Below are positions 1-14,328 of a stretch of 64,000 nt of DNA, in pieces. The notes below the pieces were generated by a model, which did not search any database, had not been told where the DNA came from, and saw only the letters and a program-made list of their open reading frames with translations. Each line of letters opens with the position of its first letter. Position 1 is the first letter of the stretch. The position numbers and the translations under genes were made by a program. Origin of the DNA: Ipomoea triloba (Eukaryota; Streptophyta; Magnoliopsida; Solanales; Convolvulaceae); the NCBI RefSeq assembly GCF_003576645.1, contig NC_044916.1:17534524-17598523 (forward strand). Direction: 5' to 3'.

Positions 1-330
1 TGTCCGAACTCTCTCTAAGTCTTAGTCTAGAAAAGGCCAAAAGATCTCCTCTCTCCTCATAAATGCGCTATTTATAAGGGAGAAAAGTGCGGTTGCCGGA
101 CCTTCGGCATGACGGCAACGTGGCGCGCATGCGCCCGCCTTACTCTACGCCCAAGCGGGAAGGAGTACGTGGCAGCCATTGGCCAGCGCCGCGTCGTGGG
201 CCCCTCGGGAATACTGTTCGGCCCGTGACAGCCGATCTTACAGCAACCTCCCGACCAACCGATCACCCGACCGCACATCCTCCGACCGGGTCCGAAGCGT
301 ATCCGACCGGTCCTGGAGTATATTCACTAT

Positions 331-332
<2 letters not shown>
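1..332. other. unclassified GC-rich segment
   Basis: This stretch is much richer in GC than the rest of the window and has a TATA-like run (ctatttataaggg) near 67-80. It resembles a retrotransposon LTR or promoter fragment. It shares nothing visible with the Copia element that follows. The short open frames across it on both strands look like chance products of GC richness. I see no gene. Confidence 0.3.

Positions 333-361
<29 letters not shown>
333..361. repeat. (AT)n microsatellite
   Basis: A run of about 14 AT units ends exactly where recognisable Copia LTR sequence begins. The intact LTR copy at 4368-4546 has only a short tatatata at the same place, so the run is probably an expansion inside the LTR. 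The rest of the LTR beyond it is lost. Confidence 0.85.
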
Positions 362-363
<2 letters not shown>

Positions 364-476
364 AGAGGAATCTTAGGGAGACTAGGATAGATAGTCCTAA
401 CATGACTCAGATACATAGAGTCTTAATAATTAGGATAGATAGTTCTAACATGACTCAGATACATAGAGACCTAATA
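362..476 (-). repeat. truncated 3' LTR of Copia element 1
   Basis: On the minus strand the LTR begins TATTAGG at 476, directly after a polypurine tract (ctccccctc on the plus strand at 477-485). It matches the right-hand LTR until the AT run, where homology stops. The U5 part is therefore missing and no target duplication can be read on this side. Confidence 0.8.
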
Positions 477-483
477 CTCCCCC

Positions 484-1533
484 TCAAGCACATGGTATGT
501 CAGTAACCTGTAGCTTGTCTCTAAGAAAGGAAAATCTTGGTCTGGATAGACCTTTCGTAAATATGTCAGCAAGCTGATCTTTTGTAGAGATGAAGTTAAC
601 TTGAATGTCTTCTGAGACAACTCTGTCTCGAACAAAGTGATAATCGATTTCCACATGTTTTGTACGAGCATGAAATATGGGATTGGAACACATGTAGGTT
701 GCACCAAGATTATCACACCATAATTTTGGAACAGAGATACCTGGGACGTGAAGCTCACGCAGGAGAGAGATAATCCATATTACCTCGGCACAGACATCTG
801 CAAGAGCTTTATATTCTACCTCTGTAGAAGACCTGGCAACTATTCGTTGTTTCTTGCAAACCCAAGATACAAGGTTTGTACCAAGAAAAATAGCATAACC
901 ACTAGTGGATTTACGATCTTGAGGGCATCTGGCCCAATCAGAACTAGAAAAGGCAAGTATCTCCCTAGATGAGGAATTCTGTATTCGTAAACCATAGGAG
1001 AGAGTGCCTTTGACATACCTTAGAACCCGTTTAAGATGTTCCCAATGTGAAATAGTAGGAGCATGCATTTGTTGTCACAGTTGATTGACAACAAAAAATA
1101 GATTAGGGCGTGTCACTGTCAAGTACTGCAGAGCACCAGCTAGGCTTCTGTATTGCGTAGGATCATCATACAAATCTGCATTAAAGGGAACAATTTTCGA
1201 AACAGGGATAGGTGTAGACAAAGGTTTGCACTCAGCCATTCCAGCCCGTTTAAGAATATCAAGCATGTAATGAGTCTGGGATAGTAAAATGACATCATCA
1301 CATTTGACAGTCTCAATACCAAGGAAAAAACCAGGTGCACCTAGATCTCTAATTTTGAAAGCAGCAGACAATTTGGAAATTAAATGTGTCAGTAGATTTT
1401 GATTACTTCCCATCACAAGAATATCATCCACATACACCAAGAGATAAACACAAGCAGAATCTTGAGAGTAGTAAAATAGTGAGACATCAGTCTTTGATGC
1501 TTGAAATCCAACAGAAATTAAGAATGTATGCAA
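484..1533 (-). pseudogene. Copia pol fragment: reverse transcriptase C-terminus and RNase H
   Basis: Two minus-strand frames, 1075-1533 and 484-1068, together encode the end of the Copia reverse transcriptase and the RNase H. The first carries the RT catalytic motif YVDDILV. The second carries DRKSTSGYA, then ARSSTEVEYKALAD, and ends near LADIFTKGL, as expected for Copia RNase H. They are separated by a TGA where the sister element at 53 kb has the Cys codon of NQLCQH. In life these domains would copy the element's RNA into DNA and remove the RNA strand. Here they are dead. Confidence 0.88.
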
Positions 1534-1542
1534 CCGATTAAA

Positions 1543-3087
1543 CTAAACCCGTGGGGCTTGTTTTAACCCATACAGAGAGCATTTTAACAAACACACATGA
1601 TCTGGGAATTGAGTATTAATATACCCTGGTGGTTGCTTCATGTACACAGTTTTTGATAAATTCCCATTTAAGAATGCATTGTGAATATCAAGTTGTCTAA
1701 TAACCCAACCAGAAGAGATAGCCAGTGAGAGTAGTAATCTAAGAGTGGTGGGTTTAACAGCAGGACTGAATGTGTTGAAGAAATCATGACCTAGGACTTG
1801 ATTGAAACCTTTTGCAACCAACCTGGCCTTATGCCTCTCAATTGAACCATCAGCCTTTCGTTTGGTGCGAAAGACCCACTTGCAGCCAATTACATTCACA
1901 GCAGGAGTAGAAGGAACAAGGAACCACATTTGATTCTGAAGGAGAGCATTAAATTCTTGATCCATAGTTTCACGCCATTCTAAGTGCTTAACTGCTTGAG
2001 TGTAGCAAGTGGGTTCAGTAGGGCTAACCTGAGTAGATAGGGCAGTGGGTGGAGCATGAGATCGACTGCGAGTAGAGGGCCTAACAGACTTGCCACGTGG
2101 ACTGCCCCGTGGGCGAGCAGTGGCAATGGGTGGGACAGACGGTGGCACCGTGGTAGTGTCAGGTGGCGTGAAGACAGTTTTGGCCCATGGTGTGATGCTA
2201 GAATCTGGTACTACCTGTAAGGGAGATTTAGTAGCAAAAAGAAAACATTCTTCATCAAACCTGACATGCCTGCATACATAGATTTTATTAATCAATAAGT
2301 CCATGCATCTATACCCCCTAAATGACTCTCGGTAACCTAGGAAGACACAAGGAGAAGATCTATAATCCATTTTGTGGCAATTATATGGTCTTAAATAAGG
2401 ATAGCACAGACACCCAAAGACACGAAGAAAATAGTAGGAGGGTGGAGACCTATGCAGCAAATGATGAGGACTAGAATTGTGTAATACAGGAGGAGGCATT
2501 TTGTTGATCAAAGAGACAACTGTTTCAAAGGCATAATCCCAATATTTAGATGGAACTAAGGCATGAGCCATAAGAGACAAACCAGTTTCAACTATATGTC
2601 TGTGTTTTCTTTCAACACGACCATTCTGTTCATGAGTGTAAGCACATGACTGTCTATGACGAATTCCTAGCTGAACGAATGAATGATGTAACTTTTTATA
2701 TTCAGCACCCAGATCTGATTGGACAGATTTTATTTTGTGATTAAAGGATCTCTCAACTAGAGTACAAAATTTGTCAAAGATAGCATAGAGATCAGATTTT
2801 AGTTTCATGGGGAAAAACCAGGTATAACGAGAGTAGTCATCAAAAAAGATAACAAAGTAACGATAGCCATTTGTAGACAACAAGGGAGTAGGACCCCAAA
2901 TATTAGTGTATATTAATTCAAAAACATTCGGACTAGACGACTCAACACGTGGTAAAGGAAAATGTGCAGATTTCCCCAACTGACACGCATTGCACAAGCT
3001 AGAATTACAACGAAGAGTATTAATAGACCTACTAACCGAAAAATATTGAAGAATGCGACTAAGCACACGCGGATGTGGATGACCCAA
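1543..3087 (-). pseudogene. Copia integrase and N-terminal reverse transcriptase
   Basis: A 514-residue open stretch holds the GAG-pre-integrase cysteine cluster (CNACQLGK), the integrase core (IYTNIWGP, QSDLGAEYKKL, HEQNGRVERKHRHIVETG), a low-complexity linker, and the start of the RT (GCKWVFRTKRKADGSIERHK, LDIHNAFLNG, SLYGLKQAPR). Both ends are stops that replace conserved Trp codons: TAG for the W of APRAWF at about 1540, and TAG for the W of SVWHDRLGHP at about 3093. The matching frame of the 53-kb element is open at both places. Confidence 0.9.
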
Positions 3088-3096
3088 ACGACTATG

Positions 3097-4367
3097 CTAG
3101 ATAGATGTAGAGGCACGAGCAGAAAGAAAGGCAGGCGAAGAGAAGACCAGGATAGGCAGAGTGTAAAGCCCTCCAGAGCTATTACCCCGTAGAAGCACTT
3201 CCTTAGAGATTGAGTCCTTCACAACAAAGAAAGAAAGATGAAACTCAAAAAACACTTTGTTATCTGAAGTAAATTTCTGAACATATAATAAAGACTTTGA
3301 CAATTTTGGAACGTGAAGAATATTAGACAATTGAAAAGATCTAGATGGGGTGTTAAAAGACGCATGTCTAATATGACTAATATGTAAACCCATACCGTTA
3401 CCAACACGCAACGTGTCATTACCATTATACCCACTCAATGTTGAGAGAGAGGCAAAGTCTAGAGTGGCATGATTCGTTGCACCCGTGTCTGGAAACCACA
3501 CCTGTGAACCAAAATTATTATCTGAAGGGGAATCTTGGTAAACCATATGTGCTTGTGGATGTCCCCTTATGAAGTAACAATTAAGAGCGGTGTGCTCCAA
3601 AGTGCCACATATTTGACATTTAGGGCGCCAATTACCACCACGATTGCCACAACCTCGACCGCTGTGACTACCTCCACGGCTCCGGCTACTGCCTTCGCCA
3701 CGTGAAAAATTAGAAGTACTGCCAGGTTGGTGCTGCCGTGCATGGGAATTGCCTCCATATTGCAAACTAGTGAATTGTCCAGTAGAGCCGAACTGCTGTT
3801 GCGCATGGGAATTACCACGTGGACTGCTGCTGCGATACGAACTAGTGTGCTGAACAGCAAACACTACTGATGACTGCTGTGAGGGTCCATAATTTGCTGC
3901 AACGATAAATTCCTCAACGCCTAGGAGATTGGCGAGTTCTTGCAGCGTCACTAGCTGGCGGCGAACATTCAGTGAGGCCGTCAACGCACGAAATTCTAGT
4001 AGTAAGCCTCTAAATACTTATAAATTCTGTTCTACAAGGCTCACAAGCCGCCCAACCAAAAACAAGTCTTCAATAATAATTCTTGCACAGCTTATGTAGT
4101 CCGCCATCGATGAATCGCCGTGTCGCAGCCCTTGCAATTGGCATAGCAAATTGAGAGCGCGATAAATAATGCGAGGAAGATGCAAGGGATTGTTCGATCG
4201 CCTCCCATACGGCTTTGCTTGTGTCACGGCGAAGTGCAAGTGTCATTACTTCATCGGAGAGTGACGAAATTAACATTGAAAGAACTACTTGGTCTTGACG
4301 CACCCAAGGCGCATGCTCAGGGTTAGGCGTCGTCAGGGCACCCTCAACGGTAGTAGGGAGAAAGGTG
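3097..4367 (-). pseudogene. Copia gag and protease region, 5'-truncated
   Basis: Minus-strand frames 3097-3984, 4018-4239 and part of 4070-4486 encode the Copia Gag (APWVRQDQVVLSMLISSLSD), a Gly/Arg/Ser-rich segment, a zinc knuckle (CQICGTLEHTALNC), and the aspartic protease motif DTGATNHAT. Stops and a frame change near 3985-4080 split gag. The first roughly 90 codons of gag, present in the 53-kb copy, are deleted here together with the primer-binding site. Confidence 0.85.
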
Positions 4368-4546
4368 GAGAACTGAATATTGTATTGATTGAACTGTGTG
4401 ATTACAATGGTAGAGATGATGGATATATATACAAGAAGAATCTTAGGGAGACTAGGATAGATAGTCGTAACATGACTCAGATACATAGAGTCCTAATTAC
4501 TATGATAGATAGTCCTAACATGACTCAGATACATAGAGTCCTAATA
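4368..4546 (-). repeat. 5' LTR of Copia element 1
   Basis: On the minus strand it begins TATTAGG at 4546 and ends CAGTTCTC at 4368, matching the ends of the 135-bp LTRs of the element at 53 kb. It is longer because of a 48-bp internal tandem duplication. A bend in the sequence at 4368 marks the deletion that removed the primer-binding site. Confidence 0.82.
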
Positions 4547-5121
4547 ATATCCTCTCAATCTAGACTTATCAAGATCAAAGGGAGATAATGCATGTTTTAA
4601 GGATAGCGTTACAGCAATAGGAAGAAGAAGTTGTAGCAATGAGCTTGGAGACTGTAGCTGACCCATCTGTGAGTCCACTAGAGAGGGAAGAGAACTCAAG
4701 TGTCATCAGATGCTGAACCACCTATCCTGAATGGAAATCAACAAGGCGATAATTCTCAAGCTCAATCGGTTCCACCTATGCAAGACCACAATCTTCAGCA
4801 ACCATACTAAAATGGAGGTAGACCTCAAGATTTATAACAGTTCTAGAATGCTTTCCAAGGAGGAGCACAACACTTCTATGCCCAGCAAGGACCAATGCAT
4901 GACATTGGTATGTAAGACTACTAAATACATCAACAATGAGTGCAAAGGCTTGTGAATTTCATCCCACAGCAGCTTCAACAAGGGAATTCGCATAGAATGT
5001 TCAAAGGAGTGCCCAATGTTCAACAATTGCTAGTGCACTTAGCACCGGATTTTGAGGAAGAAGATTGCATTACTTATCTAGGAATAGAGGCTAACAACTT
5101 TGAATTGAAATCAAAACTTCT

Positions 5122-6150
5122 ATGATCCAATTGGTTCAAGCGAATCAATTTGGAGGATCAAGAATGGAGGATCCAAAGGCTTATATAACACACTTCGATA
5201 AGATATACCAGACACTCAAGATGAATGGAGTGACTACTTACACAATAAAGTTTCGTTTATCCCCATTTTCAGTCAGAGATCAAGCGGTCAGTTGGTTGAA
5301 CTCATTTTGGTCAAATCACTTCAACGCTTGGGAGCAGTTATATCAAGCTTTTATGCAAGAGTATTGTCCACCTTCTAGAGCCGTTAAACCCAAGATTTAG
5401 AATTTCCAACAGTTTGAAAATGAAACTTGTTTGAGACTTGGAAAAGATTTAAGCAATTAAGAAGGCAATGTCTTAGAAATATGTTGACCTCTGGTGATTT
5501 CATCTTGTCATTCTATGAAGGGTTATTGGACCAAGCGAAGGCTATTTTGGATACATCCTCAATTGGAGGAGTATTTCTAGAAATGATAGCTGAACAAGGC
5601 GAGTAACTTATTGAGAGGATATTACAGCTTATTGGTACAATGAGAGGGCAAAACCTACAAGAAAGGAAAAAGTCGCTAGCATGTTCGAAGTGGAAGATAA
5701 GATAGCCATGCAAGCTCAGCTAGACTCTATCTAGCATTCTAATACATGTTGAAGCAAATGGTCTAGAATTAAAAGGTGTGTGTCCAAGCTGTGAATACCC
5801 CAATGCCAGTATATGTTGTTCCTCAATCTTTCTCAATGACTCAATCTACTATGCATATCTCATCGTCTTAAGTAAATATGGAGTTAGTAGCATGTTGTAC
5901 CATCTGTGGAGGTTACCATGTAATAAATTCCTACCCATTGATAGATTTTAGTTCTCCAGTTTCACCACAAGTAGAACAAGTGGATGCAGTAGGCTACGCA
6001 AGGCCTCAAGGGCAAGGATTTGAAGGATATAACACTCAGAATAGACGATAGTATAGAGGCCAATGGTAAAACCAAGGCACATAATCAAGAAACACACCCT
6101 TGGGATTTCAAGGAAACCAAAGTTTCCTTGGAAGCCAAAGTCAATGGAAG
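5122..6150 (+). pseudogene. Ty3/Gypsy gag remnant
   Basis: The frame at 5122-5400 encodes a Retrotrans_gag domain of the plant Gypsy (Athila/Tat) type: QLVQANQFGG, then KAYITHFDKIYQTLKMNGV, then SVRDQAVSWLNSF, and QAFMQEYCPPSRA. Downstream, in shifted frames, are a recognisable continuation (FQQFENET, RFKQLRRQC) and a zinc-finger-like CTICGGYH near 5895-5930. Stops and frameshifts break it throughout. No polymerase domains follow, so only the gag part survives. It has no ATG of its own that need be real. Confidence 0.75.
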
Positions 6151-6299
6151 ACCACTTGAAGATTTTCGCCTAGTGTTGAAGAAATATTCGCTTTTTTTGT
6201 CGCGGTTAGATGCTTCTAGGTGGACTAATTTGCCCTTGGTCATATATTTTCTATTATATTATACTAATAATATCCTTAATTTCAAGATATGGATACGTA

Positions 6300-8883
<2,584 letters not shown>

Positions 8884-9240
8884 ACCAACAATACCCAAAC
8901 TCTAATGGACTCAAAATAAAAGGGCCATTCACATAAAATAAAATGGGAGTTTAGATTGTGAAATTTTATTTATTTATTTATTATTGTGACAAGGGAAACT
9001 CGCAGCTATTCAAGAGTGCGCACTAGGTAAACTCCGCTCCTACTTAATAGTCCTCAAACGCAAAGTGAAAATCATACAAAAAAAAGGTAAAAACCACATT
9101 AAAAGACCATATGACATGAACTACATTGAAATGATATAGGTCAAATCAAATTTGTGACCTTTAAGTACGAGAGTTATACTTTACCCACTCGGACACTCCG
9201 AATGAAATTTTAAATTGCATAAAGACAGGAATACACACAC

Positions 9241-10226
9241 AGATATATATATATATATAGTTCCAGGATCAAGTGCAAAGTAGTTCTCAAGTGAAAAGTG
9301 CACATAAATCTCAACCAATAATTTCGTCAAGATCTACTATTCTTTAAAACAAAATTATACTTTGAATCAACAAAAAATATGCACTTGAAGGCCTGAAAAT
9401 GTGCACTCAAAGGCCAAAATTTTATACTTGAAGACACAAAGATGTGTAATCGAAGCAATTATGATACCAAAACTGAGCGTTATCCAACTTAAGTGTTATT
9501 GAATCAATTACCCTTAAAATCGTTTGTAAATCTCACAAATTTTGTTAGAAATTTAGTTATACATTGTTGTAAAGAAAACAAAGGATATAATAAACATTGG
9601 CCCATAATAATGCACTTGAATGCATAAAAACGTGCATTTGAAGGTACAAAATGTGCACTCGAAAGTCAAAAATCTGCACTCGAAGGCACAAAGATTTGCA
9701 ATCGAAGCAATTATGGTACCAAAAATGGGGAGTTATTCAACTTAAGTGTTATTGAAACAATTACCCTTACAAATCGTTTGTAAATCACACAAATTTCATT
9801 AGAAATTTAGTTATACATTATTAAAAAGAATGCAAAAGATATAATAAACATTGGCCCATAATTATGCAATTGAAGGTACAAAATGTGAACTCAAAGGCAC
9901 AAAAATGTGCACTCGAATGTCAAAAGTGTGCACTCAAAGGCACAAAGATATGCACTCAAAGGGAGAAACAATGCACTGAGACAAAACATATGTAATCGAG
10001 GAAGGGAAAATATGCACTCAAAGAAAAAAAAAATGTGTACTCGAAGAAGGAAAAATATGCACTCGAAGACAAAGACTATCTGAACTTACTTCCACAAAAT
10101 TACCATAATGTCACCATATTTTTTTTCTTCATTTTAGACGGTTGATTTGAACTAGGTCATTTAACCATATTTTTTTACCGAGACCCCTCCTAGGCATCTG
10201 ATGTCTTTTATATATATATGTGTGTG
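9241..10226. repeat. TA-bounded repeat module with gtgcactcgaagg units
   Basis: The block starts in a TA run (9243-9259) and ends in another (10209-10219). Inside are more than ten diverged copies of a motif like gcactcgaaggcacaaa. There is also a tandem duplication of about 250 bp (around 9469-9625 and 9717-9870) that includes cattggcccata. No coding capacity is seen. This resembles non-autonomous elements that sit in TA microsatellites. Confidence 0.55.
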
Positions 10227-10519
10227 TGACCAAGTTATCGCACATGAGATTCAACTATTCAAGTGCTTTTGGAGACTCATGCCGAAAACATGGACTGGGG
10301 TACAATTCAAAACCAAAACTAATTATTGATAATGACAAAAGTAGTAGCATGCATGAAAACTTGCAAGACCAATTTGGAATTAAAATAAAATTTTTGGTAC
10401 TAATCGTGAAATTTAATAATCCAAGGCACGAGAATATGAAAATGGCTTTCCTAGTTTATACCTTGGTGGTCTAAATTTTATGTTTGGATTCAAATTTCCA
10501 AAAGTTTACCCTAAAATAA

Positions 10520-10702
10520 GAGGACTTGTTTATTTTATTATTGGATCAACTTTGTACCAAAAACAAAATATTTCTTAGTTCAAGCACCTTTATTAAAGGT
10601 TTAATAAGGTTAATAGGAGGACTTGTTTATTATTTTTTTAGTTGATCTTTGTACCAAAAAGAAAATTTTCTTAGTTTAAGGACCTTTATTAAAGGTTTTT
10701 GA
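10520..10702. repeat. imperfect tandem duplication (about 97 bp)
   Basis: The segment starting aggaCTTGTTTATT at about 10521 recurs at about 10618, including ttgtaccaaaaa and cctttattaaaggttt, with a few substitutions. No gene. Confidence 0.7.
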
Positions 10703-11249
10703 ATAGTGGAGATATAATCTATGATAAACATAAACTTTCTTAGTTTTGAAGATGCGTTCAAACCTAAGCATATATTAATTGCCAAAATTTAACTCATTTT
10801 GATTGAGAGAGAATTCTAACAAATTGAATTTAGAGATTAGCTATTTCTTTTTTCTTTTTTTTTTTAATTCTTTGTAAGAGGTTAAAGCTTACAAGTATTT
10901 AATAATAATTGATAATGAATTTTAACTAATTGAAAATCAAATTAATTTTAAATCTTATATGGTTAGAATATTTTTAACCCATGTTACATGATTGTTTTAT
11001 TTATAAGTTGGAATTTGAATTTTTTTTATACATGGGAAAAGAACAATAATACATTATCACATGTATCTATAGTATGCAGACCCACACTGGATCAGTAGTA
11101 AATATCAACAATCTAATCCTGTTTGGCTAAAAGTTAAACACCACTAGACCGTAGACCCAATTGCTCAGCACCAAGCGTGTACGAATCTATCCTATCGGCA
11201 AATTTTACTATCAACCATGGTTTATGTAGCAGCATGGACCATGAAATAT

Positions 11250-11625
11250 ATATCATTTTTAATAATACTTCAGTTTTATTTGATAATATTGTTATATTTC
11301 TTAGTTTAATTTTTCATCCGCATTAGTTTCATTATAGGAATACTAAAGTATCATTTTAATTCTAGTATAATTTCATTCGATATTATATACTATAGCTTGA
11401 ACTCTATTTTTTTGTTTCATTTTCTACACACTAGTTTAATTATAGTAATATTGAAATATTATTTTAATTGCACTTCAAGTCATATTTGACAATATATGTT
11501 AATGTATGGCTATGAATTTTAGTTTCATTTTTCCATGCATATTAATTTCATTATAGCAATACTAAAATTTCATTTTAATTATATTACATTTTCATTTGAC
11601 AATAGTGTGCTCTATTTTTTGTATG
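11250..11625. repeat. three degenerate tandem repeats of about 125 bp
   Basis: Each unit contains a version of agtttcattatagcaatactaa followed by a cattttaatt motif and a tttgacaatat motif (about 11320, 11430 and 11545). No coding capacity. Confidence 0.55.
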
Positions 11626-12787
11626 TACTATATTGTAAAATTTTTGTTAAATTTAAAAGACCTTTGAATGGAGGGAATTAGAATTTCACTCCTTAATTTC
11701 GAAGGCAAGTAAATTCACTTGTTTCGTTAGAGAGAATTACTCGTTTGGTTTTTATACTACTTATTCTCTTTCAATTCCTATAAATATCAAACACTGAGTT
11801 TAAAATCTCACTAAAATTATATTCCTGCAAAACAAGTACTAGAATTTGAATTTTTACTTTATTCCCATAGTATTCCTCTTTCATGAATTTGCAATTTCTT
11901 TTCCCTTTAATTCCCTACATGCAACAAAATGGGATGTAAAGGAGAAGTTTACAAGGTTAAAACATTCTTTTGAAAGAGAAAGGAGATTGGAAAAGAAAAA
12001 TCAAACTTTTGGAAAATTAGTCAGCTTCACTTTTATTTTGGCAATTAAAAAACTATTAATTTTTTTTTTAAAAGATGGACTGATGACCTTTTAGAAAAAT
12101 GAGTGTGTAATGAACAAAACCAAACCCCACCTATACTATACTTTCCACAAAATTGACCAACCCCTCCATACCAGTCAATTAAAGCAGTTGAAAATCCCTC
12201 CAATTAAGTTTTTACTTAGAATTATATATATATAATATTGAAATTGTAATGAATATATAATGATTTTACATTGTTAATTTCAATTCTCAAATATATTTAT
12301 TATTATTACATCAATAAAAACATCTCTTAATTTATCTAAAAAAAAATTGGTATATCAATATATCATCATGGACATACTCAACTCCCTTGGCACATGCTAA
12401 TACTATGATTTTTAATTTGTAATTATTAACAAAAAGGATTGTATCCTAATTCTGAGAGTCCTCACCGCTCTACCTTTGAAGATTAGGTGGAGGAAATAAA
12501 TCACGAGATATTGCAATATTTAATTGGGTTATGTCAAATAATATATATAAAAGATAAATATAAATATATTACAACTAGCTAGCCTTTTCTCAGTTTTATA
12601 AATTAAAAGTATTAGACTCTAGTGGAATATGACTTGTTCGATAAGTTTGAAGTCTTTTGATCCTAAATTAGGAATTCAAGCCTAACAATCAACCATTTGT
12701 AATAGAAGTAAGAAGTTATATTGTATAATAAAACAATAAATATATATTGACTTTTTCTATCGTTGATACTGATACCAATATTACTTA

Positions 12788-12960
12788 GGGCGTGTTTGGT
12801 TCGCACATGGAAATCAGAATTAGAATGAGTATCAAATATTTGGTAATGGTAATGAATTTTAGTGAAAAATATTTTGTATGTTTGGTAGTAGGGTGGAATG
12901 AGAATGATTATTAATAGTTAAGGAAGAGGCTGAGGAGGAAGGAAATGATAGTTAACCAGA
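12788..12960. mobile_element. Tourist-like MITE end (truncated)
   Basis: It begins GGGCGTGTTTGGTTCGC immediately after a TTA triplet, the classic PIF/Harbinger (Tourist) terminus and target. Related sequence in the opposite orientation ends at 48847 next to TTA. The other end of this copy was not found. Confidence 0.5.
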
Positions 12961-13073
12961 ACAAATTTGAAATATTCAAAAGTTATTTTAGATTAACTAA
13001 GATTAAGAAGGTAATCAGATTAGAGTACTATAAAGTTATCTTATAACTTAAATAAATATGTTTAAATGAAATG

Positions 13074-13491
13074 TGTCATTCCATTTTTAGTCTCTTTTTT
13101 TTTTCAAAACATTTCCCATTAGTCCTATCATTTATTGTGGCATTACTATTTTTTGTCCCTCCGTTAATAAATATGTTTAAATGACATTAAAAATGACGTT
13201 ATTAACCACTCAAAATCTTCATTTTTTTCTTCTTGGTAATAGAAAGTAGTCTACTTCGTGACAAACCTTAAGTTTAGTGCATAAGTCTAATTTATAAAAA
13301 TCTACAAGGCTTGTGGTTCTATTACCAAGAAGAAAAAAAAAAGATTTTGAGTTGTTAGTAACATCATTTTTAATGTCATTTAATCATATTTGTTTATGGA
13401 GGACCAAAAATGGTCATGACATATTAATGTTAAGATCAATAGGGATGCTTTAAAGAAAAAATAAAATAAAACTAAAAATGAAATGACTCAT
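13074..13491. mobile_element. fold-back MITE-like element (about 418 bp)
   Basis: The two halves are inverted copies with the centre near 13280. Left-arm motifs (cattccatttttagtct, gacattaaaaatgacgtt, cttcttggtaatag) return reversed on the right (ctattaccaagaag, aacatcatttttaatgtcattt, actaaaaatgaaatgac). A further partial right arm follows at about 13500-13660. No reading frame. Confidence 0.65.
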
Positions 13492-14199
13492 ATAAATCTA
13501 GAACTAAAAAAAAAAAAGGAAAATGACTTAATACTTGAACTAAATAAATCAAAGTGTCATTGTATTTAACGTCATTTAAACAAATAATTTGACGGAGAAT
13601 AAAAAATATCATGACACAATAATACTATAACTAAACGGGATGTTTAAATAAAAAGACTAAAAATTGACTAACAACTATAAATTTAGAACAAAAAAGGACG
13701 TTAACTCTAACACAAAATTACCATATTCACATTACTTAAATAATGACTTAACGAAACACCGGATTTGTACTACTCTGTTAAGGAAGTCGAAGCAATTGCT
13801 GTTTGCGAAGCACTCGGTTGAAGGAAAAATATTGTGCGCATTTTCAAGTTGAAACCGACACCTTGCAGATCACTCAAAGTCTCCGAGTCACAAACCTTGA
13901 CTCGTAGTTTGATCTTATTTTATTATAGATGTAAAAGATTTGTTGTCATCTCTTCCTGATGTGTTTTATCTTTTTCACTAAGTGGTCAGCCAATCGAATT
14001 ATCCATCTATTGGTTTGGAAATCCCTTTTCAGGACTGATTGTAGGGTGTGGATGGACTCTCCCCTTTTCATTTTAAACTCGTTCTTTCTTTTCAAAAAAA
14101 TTACCAAAAAAAAAAAAAAGAAAATCAGGCAAGATCAATATGCAGAGTCAGTAGTCCTCAAGAAAAATATGCAAGTAATTGTGAACAAATAAATTTCCT

Positions 14200-14328
14200 T
14201 AAATATATATGTACTTCATATGTACTTTAAGACTCAAGTCTGTCTCTTAAAAATTCTTTCACTCACATCTCACGCATTTTCTTCCTCTTCTCCCTCCCCT
14301 GACCCCTCACTCTTTCTCCACAAACACA
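14200..14328 (+). promoter_or_regulatory. TATA-like box and CT-rich leader upstream of 14329 gene
   Basis: An AT-rich taaatatatatg lies at about 14199-14210, and a pyrimidine-rich stretch (14270-14318) leads to the ATG at 14329. CT-rich leaders are common in plant 5' UTRs. This is placement inference only. Confidence 0.4.

Larger units (their letters stand above)
362..4546 (-). mobile_element. Ty1/Copia retrotransposon, degenerate (element 1)
   Basis: A minus-strand Copia element in the order gag, protease, integrase, reverse transcriptase, RNase H. It is the same family as the element at 53039-57559, with very similar proteins throughout. The 5' LTR lies at 4368-4546 and a truncated 3' LTR at 362-476. 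Both LTRs carry an internal 48-bp tandem repeat (units starting at 383 and 431, and at 4453 and 4501). The tRNA primer-binding site and the first part of gag are deleted: LTR sequence joins directly to mid-gag near 4368. Several stop codons interrupt the frame. The element cannot be autonomous. Confidence 0.9.

Noticed and set aside
87..506. 139-residue plus-strand frame at the left edge
   Set aside because: It reads through an AT microsatellite and then antisense Copia LTR repeats. No protein motif is present.
9241..10226. CRISPR-like array of gtgcactcgaagg repeats
   Set aside because: Repeats are diverged, spacing is irregular, there are no cas genes and the context is plant nuclear DNA. 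It is an internal repeat array of a non-autonomous element.
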